Assembly: GCA_964016875.1 (NCBI GenBank)
Contig: OZ024736.1
Span: forward strand, 40,704,707 to 40,768,706
Reading direction: 5' to 3'
DNA: 64,000 nucleotides
DNA from: Fallopia convolvulus
Lineage: Eukaryota > Streptophyta > Magnoliopsida > Caryophyllales > Polygonaceae
The position numbers and the translations under genes were made by a program. The notes beneath the pieces were generated by a model. It saw nothing but the letters and a program-made list of their open reading frames with translations, did no database searches and was not told the origin of the DNA. The first letter of the stretch is position 1. Each line of letters opens with the position of its first letter. Shown one piece after another: positions 11,001 through 21,597 of this stretch.

Positions 11001-11097
11001 CTACGCTTCCTACGGACTCGGAGACCTCCTGATAGAAACTCTCTTGGAAATTAAAAACAAAGCCAGGCGGTGGGCTCGCAGAGGCTCTCCTAGGCAT
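7818..11097 (-). CDS. Antisense spliced gene (aORF) of element 1, transposon-type domain plus coiled coil
   Basis: Gene on the strand opposite gag-pol, between the array and the 3' LTR. Predicted exons: 11097-10038 (from MPRRASASPPPGF), 9911-9304 and 9206 onward. Introns have GT..AG ends and phases that join (phase 1, then 0). Exon 1 holds the region I recognise as the 'putative gypsy type transposon' family (FPWPEGVELALPEEEG to CVCPYKVAEFQALK). Exon 2 is Pro/Ser-rich with a basic stretch (EKKKKPRSGDHKR), a possible nuclear signal. Exon 3 is mostly a long Ala/Glu/Lys/Arg coiled coil followed by an acidic, Pro/Ala-rich tail. After about 8345 the frame differs from element 2 and runs into the minisatellite to 7818; that tail is probably not native. 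Function unknown; such extra ORFs are known in Tat elements such as Grande and Retand. Confidence 0.8.
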
Positions 11098-11132
11098 GAA
11101 AAGACAACGTCCAAGCCGCGAAAAGCTAGCAC

Positions 11133-12155
11133 CTGGAAAAGAAGAGGTCAGTAAGGCACTAAAGGCAAGGCAAACAAAGAGAAAAACACGAGATCATGAC
11201 CCCGGGGAAGAAGGAAAGACGAAGTCAAGCCCGAGAACAAAGCACGAGATCATAACCTCGAAAAGAAAAGAGCACGAGGTCATAACCTCGAAAAGGGAAA
11301 GGCACGAGATTATAACCTCGAAAAGAAAAGAGCACGAGATCGCAACCTCGAGGGACAAAGCAACGCGAGGTCATAGAGGGAAAGGCCACGTGGCACCCTA
11401 CGGGCTATTCTGACAAGATAGGACGGCAAAGAACAATTTGAAGCGCCAAAAGGAAGGAAAGAGAAAAAAGAAGGCCAACCAGCGGTGGAGGCCAGCGGCG
11501 GAAGCCCAAACGTCCCGTCAATCAGACATCATGACGTTTGGGCTCCCGAGGGTTTTCGAAATTCGAAAAATGGTGGGCGGAGAAACGGGAGTTCAACCGT
11601 CGCCCCAAGCAAAAAAGAAAGAAAGAAAAACGATAAACCCGGAAAACCCAGCGATACCTTCGCGGCGGCAAACCCCCCACCACCATCTCACCACCGTCTC
11701 ACAACACCGCCCCCCGGAGCATAACGCAAAGAAAAAAGAGGGGAGAAAAGCAGGGCAAGAAGAAAGGAGAGGAGACGAAAAACCAAGGGAAGACGAGGGC
11801 TCTACAGAACAAAAACCACCAACAACGCCGCCGCGCAACCATCGGAGAAACACCCAGAAATCGTAAGCACTCACCCAGGTGCGAAACGGAAGCAAGCGAA
11901 GAACGAAGAAACACCCTGAAACCACAAACAACCACCCAGATGCGAAACGAAACGAAGAAAGAACGAAGAAAAATAACAAAAAGCAAACGCAAAAAACGCA
12001 ACAACCCTGCCACCGCCGCTTCGCCACCGTGACGCCGGCGCGAAACGCCGGGCGACTCACCGTCGCCCTTACGAAACGCGGGGCGAAAGGTGAACAAGGG
12101 AAGAATCAAAAGCAAAAAATACCGAAAGACAGGAGGAAGAAGATCAAGAACTTAC
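11133..12155 (-). other. Predicted 5'-UTR intron of the antisense gene, element 1
   Basis: On the minus strand a donor GTAAGT begins at 12155. A pyrimidine-rich acceptor TTCTTTTCCAG ends at 11133, 36 bases before the ATG. Both sites recur at the same places in element 2. It contains G/A-rich DNA and the short repeats at 11240-11365. Inferred from sequence only. Confidence 0.55.
11240..11365. repeat. Short direct repeats with GAGGT..ACCTC dyad
   Basis: Four imperfect units of about 31 bp, each with CACGAGRTCATAACCTCGAAAAG followed by A/G-rich spacer. Each unit carries a small inverted repeat (GAGGT/ACCTC). It lies inside the predicted 5'-UTR intron of the antisense gene. Confidence 0.8.
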
Positions 12156-12320
12156 TTGTTTAAATGTTGACGAACGGAAGGCGTTGGCGTAACTAGCAAA
12201 CGGCGGAAAGCTCGTCGGAAACCGTCTGGAGAAACCGCTCAAAAGAAGACGAAGAGACAGAGAGAGAAAGAGCGAGAATATTGGAGAGAGAAGATGGGAG
12301 GGAAGCGTGTGGGATACTCC

Positions 12321-12330
12321 CTTATATAGA
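12321..12330 (-). promoter_or_regulatory. TATA box of the antisense gene, element 1
   Basis: Minus strand reads CTATATAAGG. It is followed by a TC-rich leader typical of plant 5' UTRs (about 12300-12160) and then the donor at 12155. The equivalent box in element 2 is at 31271. Confidence 0.65.
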
Positions 12331-12576
12331 GCAGATCTGAGCCTCCCCCCACTCCCGAAAGGTTTCTTGGGACTCTTACCTAGACGGCCCACTAAGCAGA
12401 AAACGGCGAAAAAGCCCAGGGATCTTTATCCACGCAGAATAGAGCCTCACACCTCGCAAAAACGCCCTCCCAACCTCGAGACCTTCATAACCACTAAAAA
12501 ACACCCCACATCTCGCAAAATCCAGGGAACTTATGCCCTGCGACCCTCGGGGCGAGGCCCCCAGGCCATGGGGTTG

Positions 12577-13349
12577 TGATGATGTCCAAAACAGCAAAAG
12601 CAAAAAGTGGGCCCAGGAGGGCCCCCATAGGCAAGTTGGGTACCCACATCCACGTGGTTATCTAAAAACAAAAACTCCCAACGCGCGCGAGGTCTATCAA
12701 ACATCCCGGGACGAGGTCTCGACCTCGTCACCGACTCTGCTAAGTACGCCCGCCCGCTCGAACCAATCACCGGCGACCTCACTCCTGAACCAATCACCGG
12801 CGACCTCACTCCTGAACCAATCACCGGCGACCTCACTCATGGACCAATCAAAAACCCCTATTTCAAGTATCCCACATCGGACATTAGCCTGAACTCAGCC
12901 CCCCAATTCTCTATAAATAGAGAAGGACCTCGTAGGAAGAGGGGGTCGAAAAACGACTTGAACTCAAGAACTCTCTTGTTTGTTAAAGATCGACGTGATA
13001 GGAATACCGTCAGCAGACCTCGTTACAGATAAGAGAAATCCATAAAAAGACTCCAAGTCATACAAAGACCTCGCCTACACTAAAGACCTCGCTACAAAAT
13101 CTCACAAAGCTCTCTACACCACGTATCCAAATCTACCTCGCCTTAGCGTCGACCTCGCAACATTTAGGTTTGATCTCGGAACCTCGTAGGAGGTCTAGGT
13201 GTAATTCTTAAAGTTGTTCATCGATCTCATAAGTGTGTAACCTTTTTATTTGGGGGAAAAGTCATAAATAAAGGAGCAAGTGTTTGCACTCAAATATAAT
13301 AATCTTATTTCTTGTCTCGTAGCGAACCTCGTTATTTCGGATTTCATCA
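12577..13349 (+). repeat. 3' LTR of element 1
   Basis: 773 bp, TGATGATGTC..TTTCATCA. TATAAATA at 12912-12919 and AATAAA near 13267 place U3, R and U5. Aligned with both LTRs of element 2. Confidence 0.95.
12757..12845 (+). promoter_or_regulatory. Tandem CCAAT-box repeats in U3
   Basis: Three 27-bp units of the form GAACCAATCACCGGCGACCT plus CACTCCT, then a fourth ACCAATCAAAA. They lie 70-155 bp upstream of the LTR TATA box. Element 2 LTRs have the same but more diverged series. A role as clustered CCAAT promoter elements is inferred. Confidence 0.7.
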
Positions 13350-15168
13350 AATATAAGACTAAAAATATAAGACTAAATAATCTGACAATTAGTACTAATA
13401 CAAATAGTATAAGATTTTTTATAATGTCATTGCAAACAACTATCTATCTTATAAAGTAGAAAAAAAAAGCAATTTATGTTCATGCATTTTATACAAACTA
13501 CGTGATTTTATGTACGTACATTGTTAAATCATACCCTAACTTGAAGTTTTTATTCATTTATGACCCATTATAGATTTAAGATCATAAACTTTTAACGATT
13601 AGATGCCTAAAATATTGCTACACAAACACAAAATAGAAAATACATATGTTAAATTAAAATGAAATGAGCACTTAATGTTGAGAGCCTTCAATAGATTGAT
13701 ACAGTATATTCAAATGTGAAACATCCACAATTTTGTATCCTTCTAAAAAAATAAATGGCCATTAATATGGTCAAACCCACTTAAATTTGCAGATTTGTAA
13801 CTGTAGAGGCCATTAATCAAATTTTAAAATGATTAAATACCCACATTTAAAAAATAAGTAATGACAAATTAAATTTATCAAAAACGTAAACAATAGCCAA
13901 TAGCCACCATGAAATACTTATATAAATAACCAATGGTCTTCTCTATGTCCACAACCAAAACCATTCTTTAACCAACCCACGCATTGATCACACTATTAGC
14001 CAGTTTGTTGCTTAAACCTACCTTATACCCAGCAAATTGGCCAAACCATGATATTATATTTTCGACATCAACAACTCAATACATCTTCATGAAGATCTCA
14101 TAGAAATTTAATTAGTTCAAAATAAAGACCATGATGTGTCAAAAAATGAGATATGATACCCATTCATGGCAAACACTCAAGCACAAGTATTAGTGTTTTG
14201 ATAATAAGGTAATATTTATATTTTGCAATCAACATTGAAATAATTTACCAATTTGTAATATTGAAATAATTTACCAATTTGTGTAGTTCCAAAAAAAGTT
14301 AGCACGTTGTAAGTTTTTCTACCCATGATATGTTCATGCTTTTATCTCTCTATGAACAAGTAGTAATATTACACTTGATCATGGTGTAGGTTCTTTGCTT
14401 TTGATCATATTGTCAATTGTAGTTCATCATGATAATTTTGAGAGACATTCAAATTATACAGTAAATGAAAATGACCATATACTTTTTGTTAATCCATGAA
14501 TAAATGTTAATTACTATTAAAAATTATCACAATTATTTTTTGAATCAAAGATCAATATTGGATCTCCCCCTTATAAGCTATAAAACCTAATGAATTATAT
14601 GTTGTTAATGTAATTTATTTTTCATAATTGATTAAAATAATTTATAATTTTTTAATATTTTATACGTTTGAATGTTTAAATTTTTTATTCATGATAACAA
14701 GGCCCAAAATTTAAACCAATTGTAATAGATAAAAAAAATACTACAAGATTTATGCCTAAGTATTTAAGAAATTTTTTCGACCAAAAATTATCATAATCAT
14801 CAAAATTACAATATCAATCAATTAAAAATATTATATTAATATAAATAAAAATTTACCCAGTTTAGCATAAAAATTAATTAAAGGAGTTGCAAGTAGCTAT
14901 GAAATAAATGCCCAGATTTAGACTTGATATGGATTCACCAGCATTACCTAACGGCTAACGTGAACGCATGCAAATTAAATCATCAGATCGATGTAATAAA
15001 GTACCGAGCTCGCTCGATCATGTTTTTCTAGTTTTAAAATTCATATATATATTGATCCATCTTAATTCTCACCGAATTCATGGTTATTTCTAGCCAATCC
15101 AATTTGGCCGGGGCACACCGCACACGTCAAAGCTTCGTTCGTTGGCTTCTAATTTGACATTCCTTTGT
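13350..15168. other. AT-rich intergenic DNA, no gene seen
   Basis: Strongly AT-rich, with no open frame of interest and no recognisable domain. A near repeat AAATATAAGACT occurs twice just after the LTR. Confidence 0.7.
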
Positions 15169-15260
15169 CTTGGGTATCTAGTCAAACGGTTAAGTTTCAA
15201 GGATAGTACCCAGAAGTCTCCGGTTCGACACTCATGGGCAGTGTCCTCACAAAAAAAAAT
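15169..15260 (+). mobile_element. SINE-like, tRNA-derived fragment
   Basis: Contains an A-box-like TAGTCAAACGGTTAAG and, about 40 bases on, a B-box-like GGTTCGACACTC, as in a pol III tRNA promoter. It ends in a run of A (15251-15259). Diverged flanks GACATTCCTTTGT (15156) and GGCATTCGTTTTT (15261) look like a decayed target duplication. Only about 92 bp, so it is a short or truncated copy. Confidence 0.5.
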
Positions 15261-15890
15261 GGCATTCGTTTTTACACGAGGGAGAAAGAAAAAATCAACA
15301 TATCGATAGAGTTCTACCGATAGAGTTCTAAAACCCTAGTGTAAATTAGTAAACCCTAGGGAAATAAATGAAAAAGAAAAAAATCATTAAAAAATTTAGA
15401 GAGAACAAATTAAATCTAACCATTGATCTATATTTGGATGGCTCAGATTTAACCAAATTTACCGATAGAGTTTTTTTAAAACTCCACCTAACTAAAACCC
15501 ATGACTAGTAACCATTTTTAAAACCTATATAATTATATTTCGTGCGTGTGTTTGAGTATTGATAACTCATTTCTAAATAATTAAATAAATTAGACCGGAT
15601 AAAAAATAATAATTAAATAAATTAGTAAGTTGGTGAAGAAAATGCTCTCTTCCAAGTTTTTATGATTCATGAGCTCGAACTCACATTTTTTTAAAAAAAT
15701 GCATGAGCTGGTAAAACAAACATAGTTATCATAGTTATTTTCGCTATTAAAAAGGTATTTTTAAAAAATTACTGCGCAGTTATTATTTTCGTTATTTTTC
15801 ATATTATAAAATATATGGTGGTTATGCAACTTTATGGAAGATTCCTAGCTTGGGCTTTAAGCAACCCTAGAAAATATATAATTAAATAAG
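15261..15890. other. AT-rich intergenic DNA, no gene seen
   Basis: Low-complexity AT-rich DNA. ACCGATAGAGTT recurs at about 15316 and 15460 and may be the ends of an old small element, but no clear inverted repeat was found. Confidence 0.5.
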
Positions 15891-15894
15891 GCCT

Positions 15895-16760
15895 CCTGAT
15901 CTCCCTCTTCCATTATTAATACACGCCCTAGGCGTGTCGGGAGAGACACATGTGCATATCGCCACATTCAGAAACTCTGGACAGGCTAATACTCGCTTAG
16001 CTCGACCGTTCAGGGATTCACCGCTCTCTTGTTGTACCTCGACGCTCAAAACGACAATTACTCTTCTGACTTAGGCATCGGAGGTGGATTAGAGGGTCCC
16101 CCTGTGTCCATTGTTTTGCAGGTTTCTAGGATAAGAGATTGAAGGCGGAGCAGAAGAGGAGGAGTTTTTAATTAGTGCATTGAAGACGAATTGAATGCGG
16201 AGTTTTTATGCACTAACACATGGAGATGAGCAAATGGAGCAATATATCTACTGTATATGTTTTTTTTCTAATTGTGAAAGAGTAAATATTAAAGTATTTT
16301 TTTGAAGTATTTCTCAAAAAAAATTATTATTTTTATTAAATTACCGCTTTGATTATCCTTATAATGGAGGATTGTATCTTAATTAAGAGATAGAATTTCC
16401 TAGCAGATTGGGGGCAAGATATCGCTTGCTTGGGTGTCAAGGCATCTCGGCCAACCCTAGAGATAGAATTTTCGTCATTCTCTCTCCCTTTTCTCCATTA
16501 TAAATACATGAGATCGCCATGGGTGGTAAGCACACTCATATTCGTTGAGCTCGCAAACAAGTAAGTCTTACCTTTACCTTGATGTTCAATCAACTAACTG
16601 CTCTTTTGACTTAATCATCGAAGGTGGTTTAGGGGGACCCCACCCATGTGTCCATTGTTGTGCAGGTTCTAGGTTGGAAGAGGAGCTTGAAATGAAAGGT
16701 GAAGAGGAGAATAAAGAGGATCATTCAAACAATGCATTAGAGGCCAATTTTTGTGCACTA
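15895..16760 (+). repeat. Pair of diverged LTR-like modules
   Basis: Two homologous stretches about 540 bp apart (roughly 15895-16220 and 16435-16760). Shared landmarks in the same order: a CCATTAT-AATAC TATA-like box; TGACTTA-GCATCG-AGGTGG; GTGTCCATTGTTTTGCAGG; a GAGGAG purine stretch; GTGCATT; TTTTGTGCACTAACAC. The order (TATA box, then conserved 3' motif) resembles LTRs. Could be a TRIM-like mini-retroelement or two remnants of a larger element. Confidence 0.45.
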
Positions 16761-18220
16761 ACACTAATGAATGATAATTCATTAGCAAGAAAAGAAAAGT
16801 TTACACGAGACCTAGGCAAGCCCATGTATTACAAGGTTTCTTCCGTTCCTAAAGTAACGATCCATTGCCTTGTTTCTCGATTGGCCTTTTTCCATGTAAC
16901 TCGCAACCATTGCTTTACATTGTTGATTACAAGCATTGCACATTCATGGGATTTTGTGGTATTATATATGTAATATGTTGATCAATTTTCAGGTTTCTGC
17001 AATACCAAATGTAGTAGATCATTGCAAAAAACAAGTTGTCCATGTTTGAAATTGTATATTTTTTCCTCTTCCAATTAGTAGCTATATCAACCCACTAGTG
17101 CAAATTGCGTCTAATCCATTTTGTGTTTGACCAGTGGTTAACCTTTTGTCGCAATGTCTCTGCTGAATTTGCACACGAACCATAGGTGGTTTGGTGTCTC
17201 GAGTTCTTGTTGGAAAAGTGCACATGTTGTTCTCCACAATATTGAATCACAACAACTTGTCCAAAGTAGGAGCACCCCTCTAAGTACCATACATGCAATG
17301 AAAGAGCATTTTGGTCCTGGTTCTCATGCCCTCCTCCCCCCCCATCCACAAATTCCAATTGGTGATAAGCCCTCGACTTAGTAGGATATTGTACACTCCA
17401 TGGGTGTCGTATTTTCCATCAGTCCTCTTCATGATTTCTTCAAGTTGTGGAATGATATTCCCTTACTTTAGCTCATCTCTGATCTCTAGCAATCTTTTCA
17501 AATGCAGAGTCATTTCTAAGTAGATATTGATGTTCTCACTCTCTCCAAAGGGGAGGTACCGTTATCATAGTGCTCAAGGTGTGGGGGGGGGGGGGGGACC
17601 AAGCCTTGTTTACTAGGTAGTGCTGATCTGGTTGCACCGAGCTAGCTCGCCCATTCCAGTTCAGGAGTTGGGCTTCGTGGGTTGGGTGAGGGCCTGTCCT
17701 AAGTCTCCTCTAGTGTAGAGGGCACCGCGTGAGGCTTGTTTCACAAAGCAAGTGTCACCTCCCTCTCTCGACAATGGAAGGTAATGAGCCAGCGCATCAT
17801 TAACCCATATCTGAAGCGTTTGTAGTCCAACAGTTAAGATAATTTCCTTCTAACTAATATCTTTTGTTTACTCTTATACGTATAATTAATTAGTATTTAT
17901 ATACTTGCATCAAGGCATAACCCAAATAAAATCTCATAACCCCTAATTTCTAGTCGCTAAAAGCTTGTTACATTGCAACCTTTATTGACATTCTTCATCA
18001 ACGACATTCACAAAGATGATTGGTGGTGATGCTTCAGCCAATAAGGAGGCTTTGATGTTCAATGCAACGTCTCCATACTATCTTCATCATATCTATCGAA
18101 TAATCTCTAATAATATTAAGTTGTGAGGTTTTGAAAAGAAATCAAATTTTCAAAGTGGCAAAAAAGGTTTCAAAAATGTCTTTCGTTCCAAATAAAAAAT
18201 CAAGTTCCTCGATGGGATGG
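16761..18220. other. Intergenic DNA, no gene seen
   Basis: Short open frames only, none with a recognised domain. It holds a run of 15 G at 17583-17597 and a moderately GC-rich patch at 17620-17780 of unknown origin. Confidence 0.6.
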
Positions 18221-18224
18221 TCAC

Positions 18225-18745
18225 TCGACTAGCAGATTGACAATGCATTGGAGTTTAATGATTGGAGTAGTGTCAACTCGATGCTTGTGGCATGAATTCT
18301 CCAATCTATTGAGCCAATTCTATGATATACCACTAACTACTCGAATTTTGTAAAGGAATTGTGGGATGACATGGTTCAACATTTTTCAGTCAGGAATGCT
18401 TCTAGCTAGAGTGAATCAATTGTGCATAAAAATCGCTGGTTGTGATTAATGGGGTGATAGCTTGGTGGCATACTTTGGCTGGCTTAAATTGTTTCGGGAT
18501 GAGTTAAACAATTACTTAAAACTACAAAGTTATTCATATTTTGGTTGTAGTTGCAAGTGGGCGGCTGATTTGGATGACGATCGAGAGAAGTAGAGGCTTC
18601 ACCAGTTTCTTATAGGACTTGATGGCGATTTGTATGGGACCATTCGGTCAAACATAATTGCACATGACCCTATTCCAAAACTCAATGAGGTTTATGCTCG
18701 CGTGATTCAAGATGAGCAATTTTCCTCTTTAAATACAAAAAAGGT
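18225..18745 (+). pseudogene. Decayed Ty1/copia gag fragment
   Basis: Pieces of a copia-type Gag appear in order but in different frames with stops between: ELWDDMVQHFSVRNAS, then YFGWLKLFRDELNNYL, a FGCSCKW cysteine segment, HQFLIGLDGDLYGTIRSNII and IPKLNEVYARVIQDEQ. This matches the usual order of copia Gag (LW..L..RF, Y...LK.LWDEL, C.C, QFL.GL...Y, P.P.LN..Y..V...E). No LTR or pol was found with it. Confidence 0.7.
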
Positions 18746-19324
18746 GTTATGAGGATGATGCATTTGTGGTTCAAGGCAGTGGATTGTTAACTAAAAAGTG
18801 TTCCAAGATCAATCATTTTATAGCACTAAAAGTCCAAAACCCACACACTCTCATTAATTGCCAAAACTTGACCATGAAGTCATGTCTTGTTACCGATTGG
18901 TTTCTTGAAGGATTTGGTCATGGCCAAGGGCGTGGTGAATTTTCATCGACAACACGTAGAAGCAAGCGAGAGTCAATTGGCATTGCAAATTCTGCCTTGA
19001 GCCCGACCTTGTATTCTACTGGTTCCCACTTCGAAACATGTGGCCGACTTCTAAATATCTCAAATGATTCGTTAAATTTAAATCATCCAATAAAAATTCA
19101 ATGTATTTTGAGGCCTCGTTTCATATGACAAGAAACAAGAATTTTTTATCTGAGATTAATTTGTTGTCATTAAATTGAGGATTTGATATAAGTTGGTAAT
19201 AATCCAACTCCATATCTTCCAACATCAAAGTATTCAGTTGGTTTGCTTGCAAAGGCCCTAAGCAAACAACATTTCAATTTTCCTCTTGCCTCTCGGCAAA
19301 TTAGCCATATTATATACTCCGATT

Positions 19325-19772
19325 GGGAGGGAGTATTGATCTTAATAATATTTTCTTGATAAGGAAAGAGATAGGGGGTCCCACACTAGCGGGGTGAACT
19401 ACTCTAGATCATTCTTTTAGATGAGATCCCAAAGAACTAAACCAACTGCAATCGGGGCGGAGGAGACTCGAAGAAACGATTCAACAATAAAATCCGCAAT
19501 AATATTGACTTCCCGAAAGATATGGAAAACACTCCAACTCTGAAACCGAGCAAGAAAGCATAAGATGTCCGATCAAATCAACTCAATCTCTTGTGGCAGC
19601 TCAAGTCGTCATGCACGACTTTGATTAGCAACAGGTTGTCACCTTTAATCTAGATTTTGGGAATGCCACGTCGGATGGCCTGAAAAATCCTCAGAAAAGA
19701 GCAACGACCTCGGTCATGAGGAAGGTATGTCGGCCAATCAGTCCAACTTCAATGTGAATTACAAGCCCAAGT
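19325..19772 (-). pseudogene. LINE-type RNase H relic, 3' part, split by element 2
   Basis: On the minus strand a decayed plant LINE RNase H can be read, with frame changes. It includes a segment LVIHIEVGLIGRHTFLMTEV, a KGDNLLLIKVVHDD segment and, near 19520, FHIFREVNIIADF, which corresponds to the last catalytic region of this domain. The frame continues across the insertion of element 2 into 32303-32440. Confidence 0.6.
19768..19772. repeat. Target site duplication CAAGT, left
   Basis: CAAGT directly before the 5' LTR of element 2, repeated exactly at 32303-32307 after the 3' LTR. Confidence 0.95.
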
Positions 19773-20539
19773 TGATGATACCCAAAACAGTAGAAGCAAA
19801 AAGTGGGCCCAGAAGGGCCTCCATAAGCAAACTAGGGACCCACGTCATGCCCGGTTATTTAAAAACAAAACTCCCAACAGATGCGAGGTTTCTCGAACAT
19901 CCCGGAACGAGGTCTCGACCTCGTTACCGACTCTACTGATACGTCCGCCCGCTCGAACCAATCATAAGCGACCTCACTCCCGAACCAATCACCAGCAACC
20001 TCACTCCCAAGCCAATCACAGGTGACCTCACTCATGGACCAATCAAAAACCCTTATTTCGAGTATCCCACATCGAACATTGGCCTAAACTTAGCCCCCAA
20101 TTCTCTATAAATAGAGAAGAACCTCGTAGGAAGAGGGGGTCAAAAAACCACTTGAACTCAAGAACCCTCTTGTTTGTTAAAGATCGACGTGATAGGAGCA
20201 CCGTCAAAAGACCTCGCTACAGATAAGAGAAACCCACAAAATACCCCAAAGTCGCACAGGGATCTCGCTCACGCCTAAAACCTCACTACAGAAACTCATA
20301 AAACTCCCTACATCATATCCTCAAGTCTACCTCGCCCTAGAATCGACCTCGCAACATTAGGTGCGATCTCGTAACCTTGTAGGAGGTCTAGGTGTAACTC
20401 TCAAAGTTGTACATCAACCTCGTAGGTTTGTAACCTCGCTACCACAGAAAAATCATAAATAAAGGAGCAAGTGTTTGCACTCAAATATAATAATCTTATT
20501 TCTTGTCTCGTAGCATAGCCGTTATTTCGGGTTTCATCA
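19773..20539 (+). repeat. 5' LTR of element 2
   Basis: 767 bp, TGATGATACC..TTTCATCA. TATAAATA at 20106-20113. AATAAA near 20457. Confidence 0.96.
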
Positions 20540-20540
20540 C

Positions 20541-20557
20541 TGGCGCCGTCTGTGGGA
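20541..20557 (+). promoter_or_regulatory. Primer binding site of element 2
   Basis: TGGCGCCGTCTGTGGGA, one base after the LTR, identical to element 1. Confidence 0.7.
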
Positions 20558-20620
20558 ACCTCTTCATCCTAAGCAGCTTCCCATTTTAGTGCAAACCTTG
20601 ATTCCTAAAAACCCCTCAAA

Positions 20621-21597
20621 ATGGCTTGTCCAAACAATTTCTTCTCCCAACATCCCGACAATATAGCCGAGACCCCTCCATGGGCGACGGCAGGTCCGTC
20701 AGGATACCCTTTTGTGGTCCCGCCAGGCTGGACATACAACATCCCACAAAACCCATACCCGTTCCAGGGGTACGAACAGGGTGGCGCCCCTTTCAACCAG
20801 TATCCCTATCCGGGGTACGGGCAGTACCAACAGGGCCAAGCTCCCCCATACGTCCCGATTCCTCCCCAGGGTCAACCTCACTCCGAGTACGTGCCCGCAT
20901 ATGTCCCGGGCTACATGCCGGGGCAGGAGGCGCCCACGAACGGATCTACCACGGAGAGGCCCTCCCGAGATCCGATGCAGATCTCGTGATCCCGTTCGCG
21001 ACGTACAGAAAGGCGCGACATGGAGCTGTCCGAGACGACGGCAAGCGCGCCACGCCCTCTGGCGAGGTCAAAGTCGAAGTCTGCTTGCCCATCCGTCGAG
21101 AGTGGGTACCGGAATCCCTTCGTACCCGAGATCCAAGAGGCACACATGCCCAAAGGCTTCCATTGGCCACAAATGGGACTTTACGACGGCACGGCTGACC
21201 CCGAGGACCACATAAAACACTACGCCGTCCAGATGAACGTCAACTCTTACAATGACGCCATTTTCTGTCGGATCTTTCCGACCACTCTAGACAAGGCGGC
21301 AATGACGTGGTTCACCAGCCTTAAGGTCGAGTCAATAGCCTCTTTTTCCCAGCTATGCGAGTCCTTCGTCGGGCACTTCAACGGCTCGAGAAAGCGCAAG
21401 AAGAACATGCGCGATCTCCGTGGCATCGAGCAGGGGGAAAACGAGAAGCTGGGTACCTTTTTTACGAGGTTCACCACCGCGGTCGCTGAGATCGCGCAAA
21501 TCGACGAGGCCTCGGTACGCGACATCCTCATGGCAACCTTCGCCAGGGGGATTTCAAATGTCGCATTTTTCTCAAAAATCCGACCACATATGAGAGC
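20621..21597 (+). pseudogene. Gag region of element 2, broken
   Basis: Same Gag as in element 1, from MACPNNFF. A TGA at 20987-20989 replaces an Arg codon (CGA in element 1). A one-base deletion near 21532 shifts the frame in the conserved Gag core; the old frame resumes with the pol reading that starts near 21598. Where element 1 has its TAG, this copy has CAG, showing that gag and pol were one open frame. Confidence 0.9.

Larger units (their letters stand above)
1..13349 (+). mobile_element. Ty3/gypsy LTR retrotransposon, Tat lineage (element 1)
   Basis: Almost complete element: end of the 5' LTR, primer site, gag, pol, tandem array, antisense gene, 3' LTR. The pol order is protease, RT, RNase H, a second archaeal-type RNase H, integrase. 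The double RNase H marks the Tat lineage of Ty3/gypsy (established knowledge). About 525 bp of the 5' LTR lie left of the window, so the full element would be about 13.9 kb. The 248 LTR bases present at both ends differ at about five positions by eye, so it is somewhat older than element 2. The five bases after the 3' LTR are AATAT; the matching left target duplication is off-window. Confidence 0.95.

Noticed and set aside
16545..16973. 142-codon open frame
   Set aside because: Overlaps the second LTR-like module; no domain, and it is not open in the homologous first module.
18766..19128. 120-codon open frame after the copia gag relic
   Set aside because: Unrelated to Gag by eye and isolated in decayed DNA; chance frame.
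19300..19335. Stowaway-like TACTCCCTCC remnant on the minus strand
   Set aside because: Only about 20 bases resemble the terminus and no partner end is visible.
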